Shown piece after piece: positions 50,555 through 60,016 of a DNA stretch of 64,000 bases. The translations under genes and the position numbers were made by a program. Position 1 is the stretch's first letter; each line of letters opens with the position of its first letter. This DNA is from Nitrosococcus halophilus Nc 4 (GTDB lineage Bacteria; Pseudomonadota; Gammaproteobacteria; Nitrosococcales; Nitrosococcaceae): positions 3,086,001 through 3,150,000 of the forward strand of contig NC_013960.1 in the NCBI RefSeq assembly GCF_000024725.1, given 5' to 3'. The notes beneath the pieces are model-generated. The model was not told where the DNA came from. It saw only the letters and a program-made list of their open reading frames with translations, and did no database searches.

Positions 50555-50746
50555 TTAAGCCCCAACTATAGCCTTTGCCTGTTTGCGGGCTTTTTTGAAC
50601 TCTTCTGTTTCGCGGACTTCTTTGGGGTCAATTCTGATTGTGCCCCTGCCCACAACTTTCACTGACTTGTACGACTTATTTACGAGTTCTTTGAGCCGTT
50701 TATCATCTTCGTTCGGGCCCAACCCTAGTATTTTAAATACTTTCAT
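50555..50746 (-). CDS. Small conserved-looking basic protein
   Basis: 63 residues, MKVFKILGLGPNEDDKRLKE... with 'SVKVVGRGTIRIDPKEVRETEEFKKARKQAKAIVG'. It is basic with a helical tail. No family is recognised. It is 19 bp upstream of the membrane-protein gene on the same strand and probably in the same transcript. Confidence 0.6.
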   Translation of the reverse strand: MKVFKILGLGPNEDDKRLKELVNKSYKSVKVVGRGTIRIDPKEVRETEEFKKARKQAKAIVGA

Positions 50747-50769
50747 GACGCCCCCCGGCTATCTGAACT

Positions 50770-51019
50770 GTTGTAGGTAACTGATATTGTAGCTTAACTT
50801 ATGCTTTCTAAAAAGCTATGGGGTTGAAAAAGAGCTCTCTGGAAGTCTTCCGTCCGGGGTGAGGACCTCGGCAAAGGTTTATGGGTTTACCTCATGGGCC
50901 TGCATTAGGCTAAATATCAAGTTCCTGATAGCCTTGCAGAGCACCAGCGGAAAGGAGGGGGTGGCCGCTATACGCCAAGCGGGTGCAAGTAGGGCGGTTG
51001 GCAATTGAACTCTCCTTGA
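50770..51019. other. Intergenic interval before the toxin remnant
   Basis: About 250 bp between divergent units, with no recognisable gene, repeat or RNA. Confidence 0.35.
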
Positions 51020-51040
51020 TAGCTTGTATCCTATAAGCTA
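51020..51040. promoter_or_regulatory. Candidate operator of the higBA-like module
   Basis: TAGCTT and AAGCTA form inverted arms around GTATCCTAT, 9 bp before the start of the toxin remnant. The location suits the binding site of the antitoxin encoded at 51345. Confidence 0.4.
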
Positions 51041-51049
51041 CATTTAGCG

Positions 51050-51333
51050 ATGATTGAAATCCGCCAGAGAAGATATTTCGCTAAATGGTTGTCTGGATTA
51101 CGTGACCATCGCGCCAGGGGTTGAATTGAAGCCCGAATAGATCGTCTGCGGCGAGGAAACCCTGGCGACGTAAAGCCAGTAAGGGGGTTTCTGAGTTGCG
51201 AGTCAATTACGGCCCCGGCTACCGGGTGTACTTCGTGCAGCATGGCCAGGTGGTGGTGTTATTGGCTGGTGGTGACAAGCGCACTCAAGCGCAAGACATT
51301 CAAACCGCGCAAGATTTGGCACGGCAACTTTAG
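51050..51333 (+). pseudogene. RelE/HigB-type toxin, inactivated
   Basis: The frame starts MIEIRQRRYFAKWLSGLRDH and reaches 'RARG', where TGA interrupts; the same frame goes on with IEARIDRLRRGNPGDVKPV. A one-base shift near 51190 then leads into GVSELRVNYGPGYRVYFV and ends in 'GGDKRTQAQDIQTAQDLARQL'. This is the whole length of a phage-derived Gp49-like/HigB toxin, with one nonsense mutation and one frameshift. The antitoxin downstream is intact. Confidence 0.82.
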
Positions 51334-51344
51334 GAGATGAGATC

Positions 51345-51629
51345 ATGGCGCTTAAAACCATTCCTTACGACACCGCTGAATTTCTAAAAACCGATGAAGA
51401 CATGGCGTCTTACCTAAATGCCTGTCTTGAAGAGAGCGATCCGGCGTTGATTACCTATGCGCTGGGGGTGATCGCCCGTGCTAAAGGCATGACGCAGCTG
51501 GCCCGTGAAACCGGGCTTTCGCGTGAGAGCTTGTATAAGGCGCTGTCGAGTGAGGGGAATCCGGAATTCGCTACGGTATTGAAAGTGATTAAAGCCCTGG
51601 GGATAAAACTGCACGCTAAGGCTGCCTAA
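51345..51629 (+). CDS. HigA-like addiction module antidote protein
   Basis: 94 residues with 'EFLKTDEDMASYLNACLEESDPALITYALGVIARAKGMTQLARETGLSRESLYKALSSEGNPEFATVLKVIKALGIKL', the helix-turn-helix antidote that pairs with Gp49/RelE-type toxins. It begins 11 bp after the toxin remnant with AGGAG upstream. Since the toxin is broken, it may act only as a repressor or protect against homologous toxins elsewhere. Confidence 0.9.
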   Translation: MALKTIPYDTAEFLKTDEDMASYLNACLEESDPALITYALGVIARAKGMTQLARETGLSRESLYKALSSEGNPEFATVLKVIKALGIKLHAKAA

Positions 51630-51707
51630 TAATGTGGGCATTTTGTGGACAAGGGTTAAAATCCGTTCTACACAGTAGGACATTTTACAATTGAAAATGT
51701 CCAGAAA

Positions 51708-52790
51708 TTATGATGGGAGAGAGAGAATAAAACGTGCTATTTGGTCCGCGCCATTGGGGCCGGTATGTTTTCGAGGAGCTAATTCCAGATAAGGGGGCAA
51801 TAGGGAAATCCAATCGCCCGTTTCAAATTGGGTTTCGCTCATGGCAAAACCGCCCATCTCTTGCTCTACGAATTGGCCTAGAATCTCCGATTCCCGAAAG
51901 CGGGTTCGAGTGACATAGCCAAAAGGGATACCAGCCCAGTAAGCTTCGGCCAGGGTGCTATAGCCTAATTTCCCCACTACCAGATCAGCGGCTTGGATCA
52001 GGTCGGGATGAAAAAATTCGGAATGATGGGGCAAAAGCACTAGGTTTTCATGACGCTGCAGACTCTCGCTTGCCCCGGGAATGACGAAAAACATCTCTTG
52101 CCAGGTCGCCATTTGTGCTAAAAAGGGATAGTGCTGAGGGGGGATGCCCCCCATGCTGATCAAAATGACTGAGGCGTCTTGGGGGAGTCCTAGCTTGCTC
52201 CGGACTGCTTCCTTAGCCAGTCTGGCTTTTCGGGAAACGGGCTGGGTGGTCAGGTCAGCGGGAATAGGGTGGCATAGGGGCTGCGTTTGAATATGATAGT
52301 CCACCCCTTCAAATAAGCCTTTAGTAAAATCAATATGTTTTTGGATTTCGGGGACTTGGTCAAGGTAGCCTTCGTAAATCCAATCCCAGGTAAAGTTTTC
52401 AACCAGCACCGCCGGTATTCCCGTTTCCTTAGCCACTGCGATTCCCAAGGGGGCAATGTCGCAAATGATGAGTTCACATTGGTTTTTATTTATTTGCTGA
52501 GCAAGTTTAGCCATTAGGAGGGGGTCGAAGGGGAGAAAATTATCAAGGCGCTCTAGCGTCTGTTTGAGGTCTTCATGTAAAGGTGAGGCCTGTACCAATC
52601 CAATATCGGTTAATAGGGGATGATAGTTGAAATGCGTTGATAGGGAGTCTTGGAAAAACCAGAGGGGAACTTGGGTGTAAATGTCGAATTGGATTTGGGG
52701 AGCAATCTCCTGTAGGGCATTCATTACCGCACAGGCTCGTGCCCCATGGCCAAAACCGTGAGGAGTAATAAAGTAGGCGATAGTTCTCAT
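51708..52790 (-). CDS. GT-B fold glycosyltransferase-like protein
   Basis: 360 residues. The N-terminus is 'IAYFITPHGFGHGARACAVMNALQEIAP', as in UDP-sugar or MurG-like transferases and L-arabinokinase N-domains. The C-terminal half has 'ILISMGGIPPQHYPFL' and 'AADLVVGKLGYSTLAEAYWAGIPFGYVTR', the nucleotide-sugar-binding side (GxSTxxEA). There is no membrane segment. Donor and acceptor cannot be inferred, and no polysaccharide genes are near. Confidence 0.75.
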   Translation of the reverse strand: MRTIAYFITPHGFGHGARACAVMNALQEIAPQIQFDIYTQVPLWFFQDSLSTHFNYHPLLTDIGLVQASPLHEDLKQTLERLDNFLPFDPLLMAKLAQQINKNQCELIICDIAPLGIAVAKETGIPAVLVENFTWDWIYEGYLDQVPEIQKHIDFTKGLFEGVDYHIQTQPLCHPIPADLTTQPVSRKARLAKEAVRSKLGLPQDASVILISMGGIPPQHYPFLAQMATWQEMFFVIPGASESLQRHENLVLLPHHSEFFHPDLIQAADLVVGKLGYSTLAEAYWAGIPFGYVTRTRFRESEILGQFVEQEMGGFAMSETQFETGDWISLLPPYLELAPRKHTGPNGADQIARFILSLPS

Positions 52791-52875
52791 CTATAAAGTC
52801 AAGGTTAGCGGCAGCCAAAATAAATGCGAGCAAAGGGGGCTGCAGGGAATGCACTGTGAGGCTGGAGGGTACTCA

Positions 52876-53484
52876 TCAAGGCTGATAGGTAAAGGGTGAA
52901 AAGTAGCCATTCCTATCGGAAATTTCCCAATTAAAGGTGAAATCCTGATAGGTATATTTTTTTGAGCGGGCCACGACCGCAGGATGGGAAGGGACGACGC
53001 ACAGGGGGGGGTTGGTAATGGTCGCCTCTCGACCACTGGTGCCTTCAATGGCTTCAATCTCCGCGGCTGCAATATGGGGGATGACCAGGCTACGCTTTTT
53101 GCCTTCTTCTTTATATTCCATGGGCACCGTTTTAACCCCCAGCACTTCACCGACAAAGGACATTAAAACCGCTAAGTGGCCGCCGACTTTGCCCCCATAA
53201 ATGGTGGTCAAAGCCTCCTGCTGCGCCTGATTGGCGCGTTCGTCCAGATACAAGGCAACCTGCCAATTCCCATCTTTCATATGCCCCGGAGAAAAACAGG
53301 CGAGCCCCACGTTGAGATCCTCTAGTGGGATGTCATTAAAGTGTCCCGTATCAATATGCCAAGCAATAAAGAGTTTGCAGTCGCCTTCACTCGGGGGATT
53401 GAACCATACACAAGGGCAGGCGGTTTCGCAATTGCACGTCTCAAAATAGGTTCCATTTAGTTGCCAATTGTGCTTTTCAGCCAT
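52876..53484 (-). CDS. DUF1326 domain protein
   Basis: 202 residues of DUF1326: 'WQLNGTYFETCNCETACPCVWFNPPSEGDCKLFIAWHIDTGHFNDIPLEDLNVGLAC' and 'GSGREATITN...PLCVVPSHPAVVARSKKYTYQDFTFNW'-like segments. The CxCxxxCPC cysteines are typical and could bind a metal. In other genomes DUF1326 genes stand next to DUF2182 membrane proteins; here the DUF2182 gene is 8 kb away in another operon. Function unknown. Confidence 0.86.
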   Translation of the reverse strand: MAEKHNWQLNGTYFETCNCETACPCVWFNPPSEGDCKLFIAWHIDTGHFNDIPLEDLNVGLACFSPGHMKDGNWQVALYLDERANQAQQEALTTIYGGKVGGHLAVLMSFVGEVLGVKTVPMEYKEEGKKRSLVIPHIAAAEIEAIEGTSGREATITNPPLCVVPSHPAVVARSKKYTYQDFTFNWEISDRNGYFSPFTYQP

Positions 53485-53742
53485 GATGCTGACCTCCTAA
53501 TGTTACTCAACCCCAGAACATTGCCTCTCTGTTCTAGCAAGACCCTTGATAATAGTCTTTTAGCGAGATTAAAAAAAGATCCAGCATAACCGATAACGAT
53601 CTTTACTCCCAGGCCCTGATTCCTTGCCGGCCCCCGGGAGGTAAGGCTTTGAGTGGAGGAATACTTTATTTAAGCCTTTATATTTATAGCGGATCTGGCC
53701 GATATAGCAGAAGAGTGGATAACCAGACCATGAGGCTTAGCA

Positions 53743-54807
53743 GTGAAAATCGTTTTCTTTATTGTGGGTGCTGTATTTGTTGTGTTGGGCGGGCTAGTCA
53801 TTTGGGATTTCAATAAATTTAAACAGTCGGCCCTCCGCTCTACCGGACAAATTGTAGGCTATGCGGTTAAACGCTCCCGTACCCGAAATTCTGGAGCGAG
53901 GGAGACCTATGCCCCTGTAGTACAGTACCAAGCTTCAGGTCAGCAACATCAATTCACTGCTAGCGTTTCCTCAAGTCATGTGAGGCATTCTATCGGTGAT
54001 GCAGTGCCCATTCTTGTTTATCGTCATGATCCCAGCCGGGCACGGCTTGATAGCCCAATAAGCCAAATTTTAGGCGGCGTATTCATCTTCATGGGGGCTG
54101 CGGCGATGGCCGCCTTCATTTATGTTTTTCAGGTTAGCATACTGTCTATTGGGATTTCGGTAGCTATCATCGCCCTATTAGCCGTTAAACTGCTAGCAAA
54201 ATTGCAGCGCCATAATATTTACTCCATGGAGGATATTAAAGCCGCTATAGATAAAATTAAAAAAAATGGTACTACCGGCGCCCACCATAAAAAGGATTAC
54301 ATTATCACTGACCCCGGTGCGTTCAGGCGCCATGTTCAACGGCACAACTCGGTACCGGCTTGGGTGCTGGTTATATTGGTCATGATTGGGATAGGGGTTA
54401 TCTCAGGTGGGGTTTATCTGGGAGTTAAGCGCATTGATTTTTTACAAACTGCCCTAACGACCCAGGGTACAGTGGTGTCCTTTAACAGCAAAACCTCCAC
54501 CTCAGATGGAAAAACCACCACCACCTATTATCCTGTTGTAGAATATTTACCCCCTAACCAATCTCAATCAATTACTTTTGAGCATGATATTGGCTCCAGC
54601 CATCCCGCTTACCGCCGAGGAGAAAAAGTTGAAGTATTATATTCTGCGAATAACCCCTATGAGGCCATTATTAATGAGGGGTGGATGAATTATTTCGGGC
54701 CTGGGTTGATGTTAATTATTGGTAGTGTTTTTGCATTAGCCGGCGGAGCGTTACTGGGTCAGAAACGTAAACAAAAGATAGCGCAACACCTGGAACTTGA
54801 TTTCTAA
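53743..54807 (+). CDS. Membrane protein with two DUF3592 domains
   Basis: 354 residues starting with GTG. It has four membrane helices: an N-terminal one (residues 3-20), one around 110-140, one near 205 ('AWVLVILVMIGIGVISGGVYL') and one near 320. Between each pair lies a DUF3592 beta domain: 'GQIVGYAVKRSRTRNSGARETYAPVVQYQASGQ' with 'VPILVYRHDPSRARLD', and 'GTVVSFNSKTSTSDGKTTTTYYPVVEYLPP' with 'VEVLYSANNPYEAIIN'. Function unknown. It begins a three-gene operon with LemA and an M48 protease. Confidence 0.82.
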   Translation: MKIVFFIVGAVFVVLGGLVIWDFNKFKQSALRSTGQIVGYAVKRSRTRNSGARETYAPVVQYQASGQQHQFTASVSSSHVRHSIGDAVPILVYRHDPSRARLDSPISQILGGVFIFMGAAAMAAFIYVFQVSILSIGISVAIIALLAVKLLAKLQRHNIYSMEDIKAAIDKIKKNGTTGAHHKKDYIITDPGAFRRHVQRHNSVPAWVLVILVMIGIGVISGGVYLGVKRIDFLQTALTTQGTVVSFNSKTSTSDGKTTTTYYPVVEYLPPNQSQSITFEHDIGSSHPAYRRGEKVEVLYSANNPYEAIINEGWMNYFGPGLMLIIGSVFALAGGALLGQKRKQKIAQHLELDF

Positions 54808-54833
54808 TTTACTGTGAATAATAAGGGCGTTTC

Positions 54834-55433
54834 ATGAGTATTCCAATTATTGTTACCTTAGTGGCTATTGCGGCGATGATTTTATATATCATTGCCATCT
54901 ATAATCAGTTGGTGGTTCTTAAAAACCGCTATAAAAATGCATTTTCGCAAATCGAAGTCCAGCTTAAACGCCGCTATGATTTAATACCTAATCTCGTGGA
55001 AACAGCCAAGGGGTATTTGCAACATGAGCGAAAGACCCTAGAGGACGTCATTGCGGCCAGAAACCAGGCGATGACAGGTTTAAAACAAGCCGCTTCTGAT
55101 CCAGGCAATGGAGAAGCCATTAAGCAATTATCCAATGCAGAACAATCCCTCACCAGTGCTCTCGGTAGGCTTAATATTGTGGTGGAAGATTATCCCGATC
55201 TTAAAGCTAACCAGAATATGATGCAGCTGAGTGAAGAATTGACCAGCACAGAAAATAGAGTTTCTTTTGCAAGACAAGCATTTAACGATGCTGTTATGAA
55301 CTATAATACTTATAAGCAATCCTTTCCGCAAAATATGTTTGCCGGCATATTTGGTCACAGGCAGGATTCGTCCCTGTTACAATTTGAAGATAGTCAAGCT
55401 ATTCAAGCCGTTCCGAAAATTTCATTTCAATAA
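54834..55433 (+). CDS. lemA: LemA family protein
   Basis: 199 residues: an N-terminal membrane helix, then 'IYNQLVVLKNRYKNAFSQIEVQLKRRYDLIPNLVETAKGYLQHERKTLEDVIAARNQAM' and 'NRVSFARQAFNDAVMNYNTYKQSFPQNMFA', the full LemA signature of a long periplasmic helical bundle. LemA is often encoded beside HtpX-like proteases, as here, and may help the protease at the membrane. Confidence 0.93.
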   Translation: MSIPIIVTLVAIAAMILYIIAIYNQLVVLKNRYKNAFSQIEVQLKRRYDLIPNLVETAKGYLQHERKTLEDVIAARNQAMTGLKQAASDPGNGEAIKQLSNAEQSLTSALGRLNIVVEDYPDLKANQNMMQLSEELTSTENRVSFARQAFNDAVMNYNTYKQSFPQNMFAGIFGHRQDSSLLQFEDSQAIQAVPKISFQ

Positions 55434-55459
55434 AAATATTTCAACGGAATGGGGCTCTT

Positions 55460-57463
55460 ATGAATTTTTTTCAAGCACAAAATGATGCCCGGCAAAGCAC
55501 TACTCGTCTTGTCGTGCTTTTTGTGGTTGCGGTTATTGCATTGATCTTGATAACCAACCTCATCGTCATGATGTTTATGGGGGCCTTTTCAGGTTATTTT
55601 GGCAATGATTTGGTGACCGGACGTTATGTGGATAGGGCGTTAGCAAGCGGTGGCAATTCTGCGGATATTCTGTCATCGGCCTTTTGGGAAGCATTTCTGC
55701 GCACCTTCGACTGGAAAATGTTTTTTGCCATTGGCTTGGCCGTCACAGCCGTTGTCGCTGCGGCGAGTTTCTATAAAATCATGGCCCTTTCATCCGGCGG
55801 CAAAGCAGTTGCGGAAATGCTAGGTGGGCGCTTGATTAGCCAAAATACTGACGCCCCTCTAGAGCGTAAGGTGCTCAATATTGTTGAAGAAATGGCAATT
55901 GCTTCTGGCGTACCGGTGCCTCCTGTTTATGTCTTACCAGAATCCAGCCTTAATGCTTTTGCTGCGGGTTTCTCCCCAGGGGATGCGGTGATTGGGGTCA
56001 CTGAAGGCTGCATTCGGCATTTCAACCGCGATCAGTTGCAGGGGGTGGTTGCCCATGAATTTAGTCACATTCTTAATGACGATATCCGTCTTAATATTCG
56101 ATTAATGGGTTTGCTCCATGGCATATTGGTGATCGGTATCATAGGTCGCCATTTATTACGTTCTATGCGTTTCTCCAGAGGAAGGCGAAATGATAGTGCT
56201 GGCGCCACCATGTTATTAGGGCTGGGGTTCATGGCGGTTGGCTCTATCGGTTCGTTTTTTGGGGGTCTAATTAAAGCCTCAGTGAGTCGCCAGCGGGAAT
56301 ATCTTGCCGATGCTTCTGCAGTGCAGTTCACCCGCAATCCGGAGGGTATAGCTGATGCATTGAAAAAGATTGGCGGAGGGGCTAACGGTTCTATTTTAGA
56401 AAACCCTTCGGCACCAGAGGTAAGTCATGCTTTTTTTGCCAATGGGGTTCGTTCCATGCTGGCTTCATTATTGGCTACCCATCCCCCCTTAGAAGATCGG
56501 ATCCGCCGTATCCAACCCCATTGGAATGGGGAATTCTTGGAAGTTAATCTCCAAGCCAATGAAATGCAGTCTTCGGAGGCTGTAGAACCGACAGTTTTCC
56601 CTTCTCGGGCGGCAGCTTCTCCGGCGGTGGCAGATATTGTTGTTGCCATGAATCACATCGGTCGCCCTCGACAGCAGCATTTGGAGTATGCTCATGCCCT
56701 TATTGAGCAAGTCCCCCATGAACTTATTGAAGCGGTGCGGGAACCCTATGGCGCCAGAGCTTTAATTTATGCTTTTGTCATGAATAAAGATTCTGCGGTT
56801 CGGCAATTGCAGCTAGAGCATTTAAAAGAGCAAGGGGATAAAGGGGTTCATGGGCTAACAACGGGATTATTACCTATCGTTGATACTTTGGGTAGTCAGT
56901 TTCGGTTACCCCTGATTGAGGTGAGCATTGCCTCAATGCGGCAATTATCGCCGGAACAATATCAATTGTTCAAAAAAAATCTTGTTGTATTGATTAAAGC
57001 CGACAATAAAATCAGTATTTTTCAGTGGGTCCTGCAAAAAATTGTCTTCCATTATTTAGATCCTGAATTTATCAAACATTCAATGTTTTCCATTACGGGG
57101 AAATATTCCAAATTATCGCAGTTAAAAGATGAAATTGAGGTTTTGTTATCTTTGTTAGTTCATGCTGAGCATAAAAACTATGATGATGCGGAAAAGGCCT
57201 TTAATGCAGGAAAAAAACAGTTAGCGAATCTCAATATAAAATTATTAGAAAAATCAAGAATAAATTTGAATGAGCTTGATAATGCTATTGACCAATTAGC
57301 GCTACTTAAGCCATTGTTGAAACCTCATATTTTGAAGGCATGTGCCGCTTGTATTACGGCGAACAATAATGTTTCTGTTTTAGAGGCTGAGTTGTTGCGT
57401 GCTTTCTCTGCGGCAATAGATTGCCCGATGCCATTGTTACTCAATAATTTAAATAAGGGCTGA
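55460..57463 (+). CDS. M48 family membrane metallopeptidase, HtpX-like with extended C-terminus
   Basis: 667 residues. Two N-terminal helices are followed by 'VYVLPESSLNAFAAGFSPGDAVIGVTEGCIRHFNRDQLQGVVAHEFSHILNDD'; HEFSH is the zinc site, and the third ligand Glu is in 'SRQREYLADASAVQFTRNPEGIADALKKI'. Residues from about 400 form an extra 270-residue helical domain not found in HtpX itself. The enzyme should degrade membrane proteins in quality control. It completes the DUF3592-LemA operon. Confidence 0.9.
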   Translation: MNFFQAQNDARQSTTRLVVLFVVAVIALILITNLIVMMFMGAFSGYFGNDLVTGRYVDRALASGGNSADILSSAFWEAFLRTFDWKMFFAIGLAVTAVVAAASFYKIMALSSGGKAVAEMLGGRLISQNTDAPLERKVLNIVEEMAIASGVPVPPVYVLPESSLNAFAAGFSPGDAVIGVTEGCIRHFNRDQLQGVVAHEFSHILNDDIRLNIRLMGLLHGILVIGIIGRHLLRSMRFSRGRRNDSAGATMLLGLGFMAVGSIGSFFGGLIKASVSRQREYLADASAVQFTRNPEGIADALKKIGGGANGSILENPSAPEVSHAFFANGVRSMLASLLATHPPLEDRIRRIQPHWNGEFLEVNLQANEMQSSEAVEPTVFPSRAAASPAVADIVVAMNHIGRPRQQHLEYAHALIEQVPHELIEAVREPYGARALIYAFVMNKDSAVRQLQLEHLKEQGDKGVHGLTTGLLPIVDTLGSQFRLPLIEVSIASMRQLSPEQYQLFKKNLVVLIKADNKISIFQWVLQKIVFHYLDPEFIKHSMFSITGKYSKLSQLKDEIEVLLSLLVHAEHKNYDDAEKAFNAGKKQLANLNIKLLEKSRINLNELDNAIDQLALLKPLLKPHILKACAACITANNNVSVLEAELLRAFSAAIDCPMPLLLNNLNKG

Positions 57464-57493
57464 AGTTGTTTGGGAATGTTGTTGTCATGAAAT

Positions 57494-58465
57494 TTACGGC
57501 GCTGTCTTGCACACCGTTTCATAGATTTCTTCAAATAAGTGTGCCTCTAGTATTTGATGCCAATTTTTAACAAAAGACTGGTGTAATTTTTGTCGTGTTT
57601 TAAAACGTTCCTCTTTTAGGAATTCCAAACCTGGCAGGAGTTGTTGGAGAACGCGGTCATGTCCATAGTACTCCAATGTGCGCAGGCGTTCTTCTTCGAT
57701 AAATTGAGGAATGAACTCGACCCATACATCACAGTCATGAATCTCGCCAAGGGCTGATTGAATCTGTTTGATTTGTTTAATATAGGGTTTTAGGTCGTTA
57801 TTAAAAACGGGATCAAAAATTTCTAGGGTATAACGTAAGCGCTTGGCGCTGATACGCATCAAGTGATGTTCTTGGTGGCATTCCGGATTGTCCACAAAAG
57901 GTTCGTAAATTAGAATTTCTTCTAACCGCTGGTTGATATGTACAAAGGCGTGGTTAAAAACTTCTGGTGTCCATTCCTCAACTTTCCGGAGATGAGTATG
58001 GGCAAGCATTTTGCGGAGTGTTTTCTGGATATCGCTGATTACTCCGCTATTCTCAAAATGATTGATTGCCTGCAACAAAGGTGCCTGCAGCCGTTTACGA
58101 TCCTGGCGCAGGCGCAGTAGCAAACGTTCAATGCCTGGCTGATATTTTTGCTCTTGATGTTCGTTTTCCCACCGCTCAAGAAAGTCAATTTGGACATCTC
58201 GGTCCCGTGCATCGCCAAGCGCCTTGGTAATGTTGCGGATCTCTTTGCGCCATGCTTTGACTTTGGCCTTGGGAAAGCAGTGTCGTTTGAAGAGGGACAA
58301 GGCTGCTCGTAGGCGGCGCGAGGCCACTCGCATGCGATGCAGGTACTCGATGTCTTTTGCCTCCCGAGTGCCTTCGATTTCCTTGGTAAGTGCTTCAAGG
58401 CGTTGAAGCACTAGGCGTGCTCCAAAGAGGGCAAGGCCATTAGGGGGGTGACGGTTGGCTTGCAT
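57494..58465 (-). CDS. CHAD domain protein
   Basis: 323 residues, an all-helical CHAD domain with duplicated basic motifs: 'YLHRMRVASRRLRAALSLFKRHCFP' near the N-terminus and 'HHLMRISAKRLRYTLEIFDPVF' in the middle. CHAD domains bind inorganic polyphosphate through these His/Arg/Lys patches. It stands alone without the CYTH domain often fused to it. Confidence 0.9.
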   Translation of the reverse strand: MQANRHPPNGLALFGARLVLQRLEALTKEIEGTREAKDIEYLHRMRVASRRLRAALSLFKRHCFPKAKVKAWRKEIRNITKALGDARDRDVQIDFLERWENEHQEQKYQPGIERLLLRLRQDRKRLQAPLLQAINHFENSGVISDIQKTLRKMLAHTHLRKVEEWTPEVFNHAFVHINQRLEEILIYEPFVDNPECHQEHHLMRISAKRLRYTLEIFDPVFNNDLKPYIKQIKQIQSALGEIHDCDVWVEFIPQFIEEERLRTLEYYGHDRVLQQLLPGLEFLKEERFKTRQKLHQSFVKNWHQILEAHLFEEIYETVCKTAP

Positions 58466-58532
58466 ATCTATTATTCATTAATAGCTTACATGCATTTATT
58501 AAATAATAAATCGATATTGTGTCAGTATATCC

Positions 58533-59054
58533 CTATGTTGGCATTGTTTGAAATGCCTCCTGATATTGCTTAAAGTCATTTTCGGAGAAACAGACGAAGT
58601 AGACTTGCTTAATCTCGGTATGTTGGTCAAGAAATGTCTTCACCTCCCGAAGGGCGATTTGGCAGGCCCGCTCGAGGGGGAAGCCATAGGCGCCGGTGCT
58701 AATAGAGGGAAAGGCAAGGGTTGAAATCCCCTTTTCTAGCGCAATCTTTAGGCTATTTCGGTAACATTGGGCCAGAAGTTGCTCTTCGTTGTGTTGGCCT
58801 CCCTTCCAAATAGGGCCGACCGTATGAATGACGTATCTTGCCGGTAGTTGGTATCCGTGGGTGAGTTTAGCTTCTCCCGTCTTGCAGCCCCCTAGGTTCC
58901 GGCATTCCTCTTTGAGTTCTGGTCCGGCGGCCCGATGGATCGCCCCATCCACGCCACCGCCCCCTAAAAGGGTTTGATTGGCGGCATTGACAATGGCATC
59001 CACCTCCATATCTGTGATATCTCCCTGAATGACTTTGATGCGTGATTTGCTCAT
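58533..59054 (-). CDS. Macro domain protein (O-acetyl-ADP-ribose deacetylase type)
   Basis: 173 residues from MSKSRIKVIQGDITDMEVDA. The ADP-ribose site is 'DAIVNAANQTLLGGGGVDGAIHRAAG', with 'HTVGPIWKGG' and 'LAFPSISTGAYGFPLE'. This MacroD/YmdB group removes ADP-ribose or acetyl groups from ADP-ribose adducts. The start at 59054 has GAGGAAG upstream and gives the family length; the frame is open to 59288 without support. Confidence 0.93.
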   Translation of the reverse strand: MSKSRIKVIQGDITDMEVDAIVNAANQTLLGGGGVDGAIHRAAGPELKEECRNLGGCKTGEAKLTHGYQLPARYVIHTVGPIWKGGQHNEEQLLAQCYRNSLKIALEKGISTLAFPSISTGAYGFPLERACQIALREVKTFLDQHTEIKQVYFVCFSENDFKQYQEAFQTMPT

Positions 59055-59447
59055 TTTCAGCTTCCTCTTAAGCTTTTTGTCCTCTAATCTCAGAGAGTAG
59101 CGAAATGGTAGCAGGAGGCAAGCTGTGAGGTGCCAAAGGGAGCAAAGACAGGGTTGTTTAAAGAACGGAGTCCCTTTAGATATGCTAGCACTGAAAGGCG
59201 ATAGGGGGTTGGTAGTCCTTAGATTTAGAGTTGCACGATTGCAACGGTGGCTAGGCCGAGCGACAATAAGGCAGAGGAAACCCGCCAATGGCTAGCCGGG
59301 CTGGAAAAAGTTCGCTCGGCCTGTGATGCTTTTTGGCGTGAAAGGCAAGGGAAACCGGCCTAGCGGGGGTTCTATTTCCCGTCCCTAAGGGGGGGGAGTG
59401 GACCCTGGAAAAATCAAACACTGATAGGCATGTAAAGAAGGTAATTA

Positions 59448-59978
59448 ATGGACAGAAAGAAGAAGCGAGTCAGTGACGCCCAGCTTAGCACTATAATGAA
59501 AACATGGCTGCTGGTTATCCCCGCTCTAATCGCTATCATGGGTATAGTAACGTTTACCGGCGTTTGGTTATCTTCACAGTCGAAGTCTTCGGTCTCCATA
59601 TATGGCCAGATTAATTCCATCGATAGATCTCTACTCAACGATATCCGAGGCAGCTTCCGTAATACCTACCTCCAATTCCTTCAGGCAAAGGTGGATCCTG
59701 GAGCCGATGCTGAAAGGGTAGAACAGCTAAGCAAAAGGCTCGATGAGTTGGCACTTCAGGAGGGAGAAATCATACGAAAGTATGATCCTTCCTATGTTAC
59801 CTCCCGTTCCTCGACGCTAGAAACTCTTTTAGAAATACTTGCTGATGTTCCTTATCCTATTGTTTTTACTATTTCTTTGGTGGTAGGAATCTTCATATTT
59901 GTGATTATTAGGTATACCGCACTCTTTATTATCAGTCGGCGGTATACCTCTTCTTCCGATTACGTGAAGGAAGTATGA
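59448..59978 (+). CDS. Two-helix membrane protein, unrecognised
   Basis: 176 residues. One helix lies at 17-43 ('TWLLVIPALIAIMGIVTFTGVWL') and one at 138-160 ('YPIVFTISLVVGIFIFVIIRYTALFII'), separated by a helical, charged loop of about 95 residues that should be periplasmic. No family is recognised. A GAAGG-type ribosome site precedes the ATG. Alone between the macro-domain and channel genes. Confidence 0.65.
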   Translation: MDRKKKRVSDAQLSTIMKTWLLVIPALIAIMGIVTFTGVWLSSQSKSSVSIYGQINSIDRSLLNDIRGSFRNTYLQFLQAKVDPGADAERVEQLSKRLDELALQEGEIIRKYDPSYVTSRSSTLETLLEILADVPYPIVFTISLVVGIFIFVIIRYTALFIISRRYTSSSDYVKEV

Positions 59979-60016
59979 AAGAGAGATTGGATCGCTGTTT
60001 TTCTCTTCAGAAGTAG

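Noticed and set aside
59247-59363. 38-codon frame upstream of the two-helix membrane protein
   Set aside because: The amino-acid mix is plausible but there is no ribosome site, family or conserved context, so it is treated as a possible gene remnant and not annotated.
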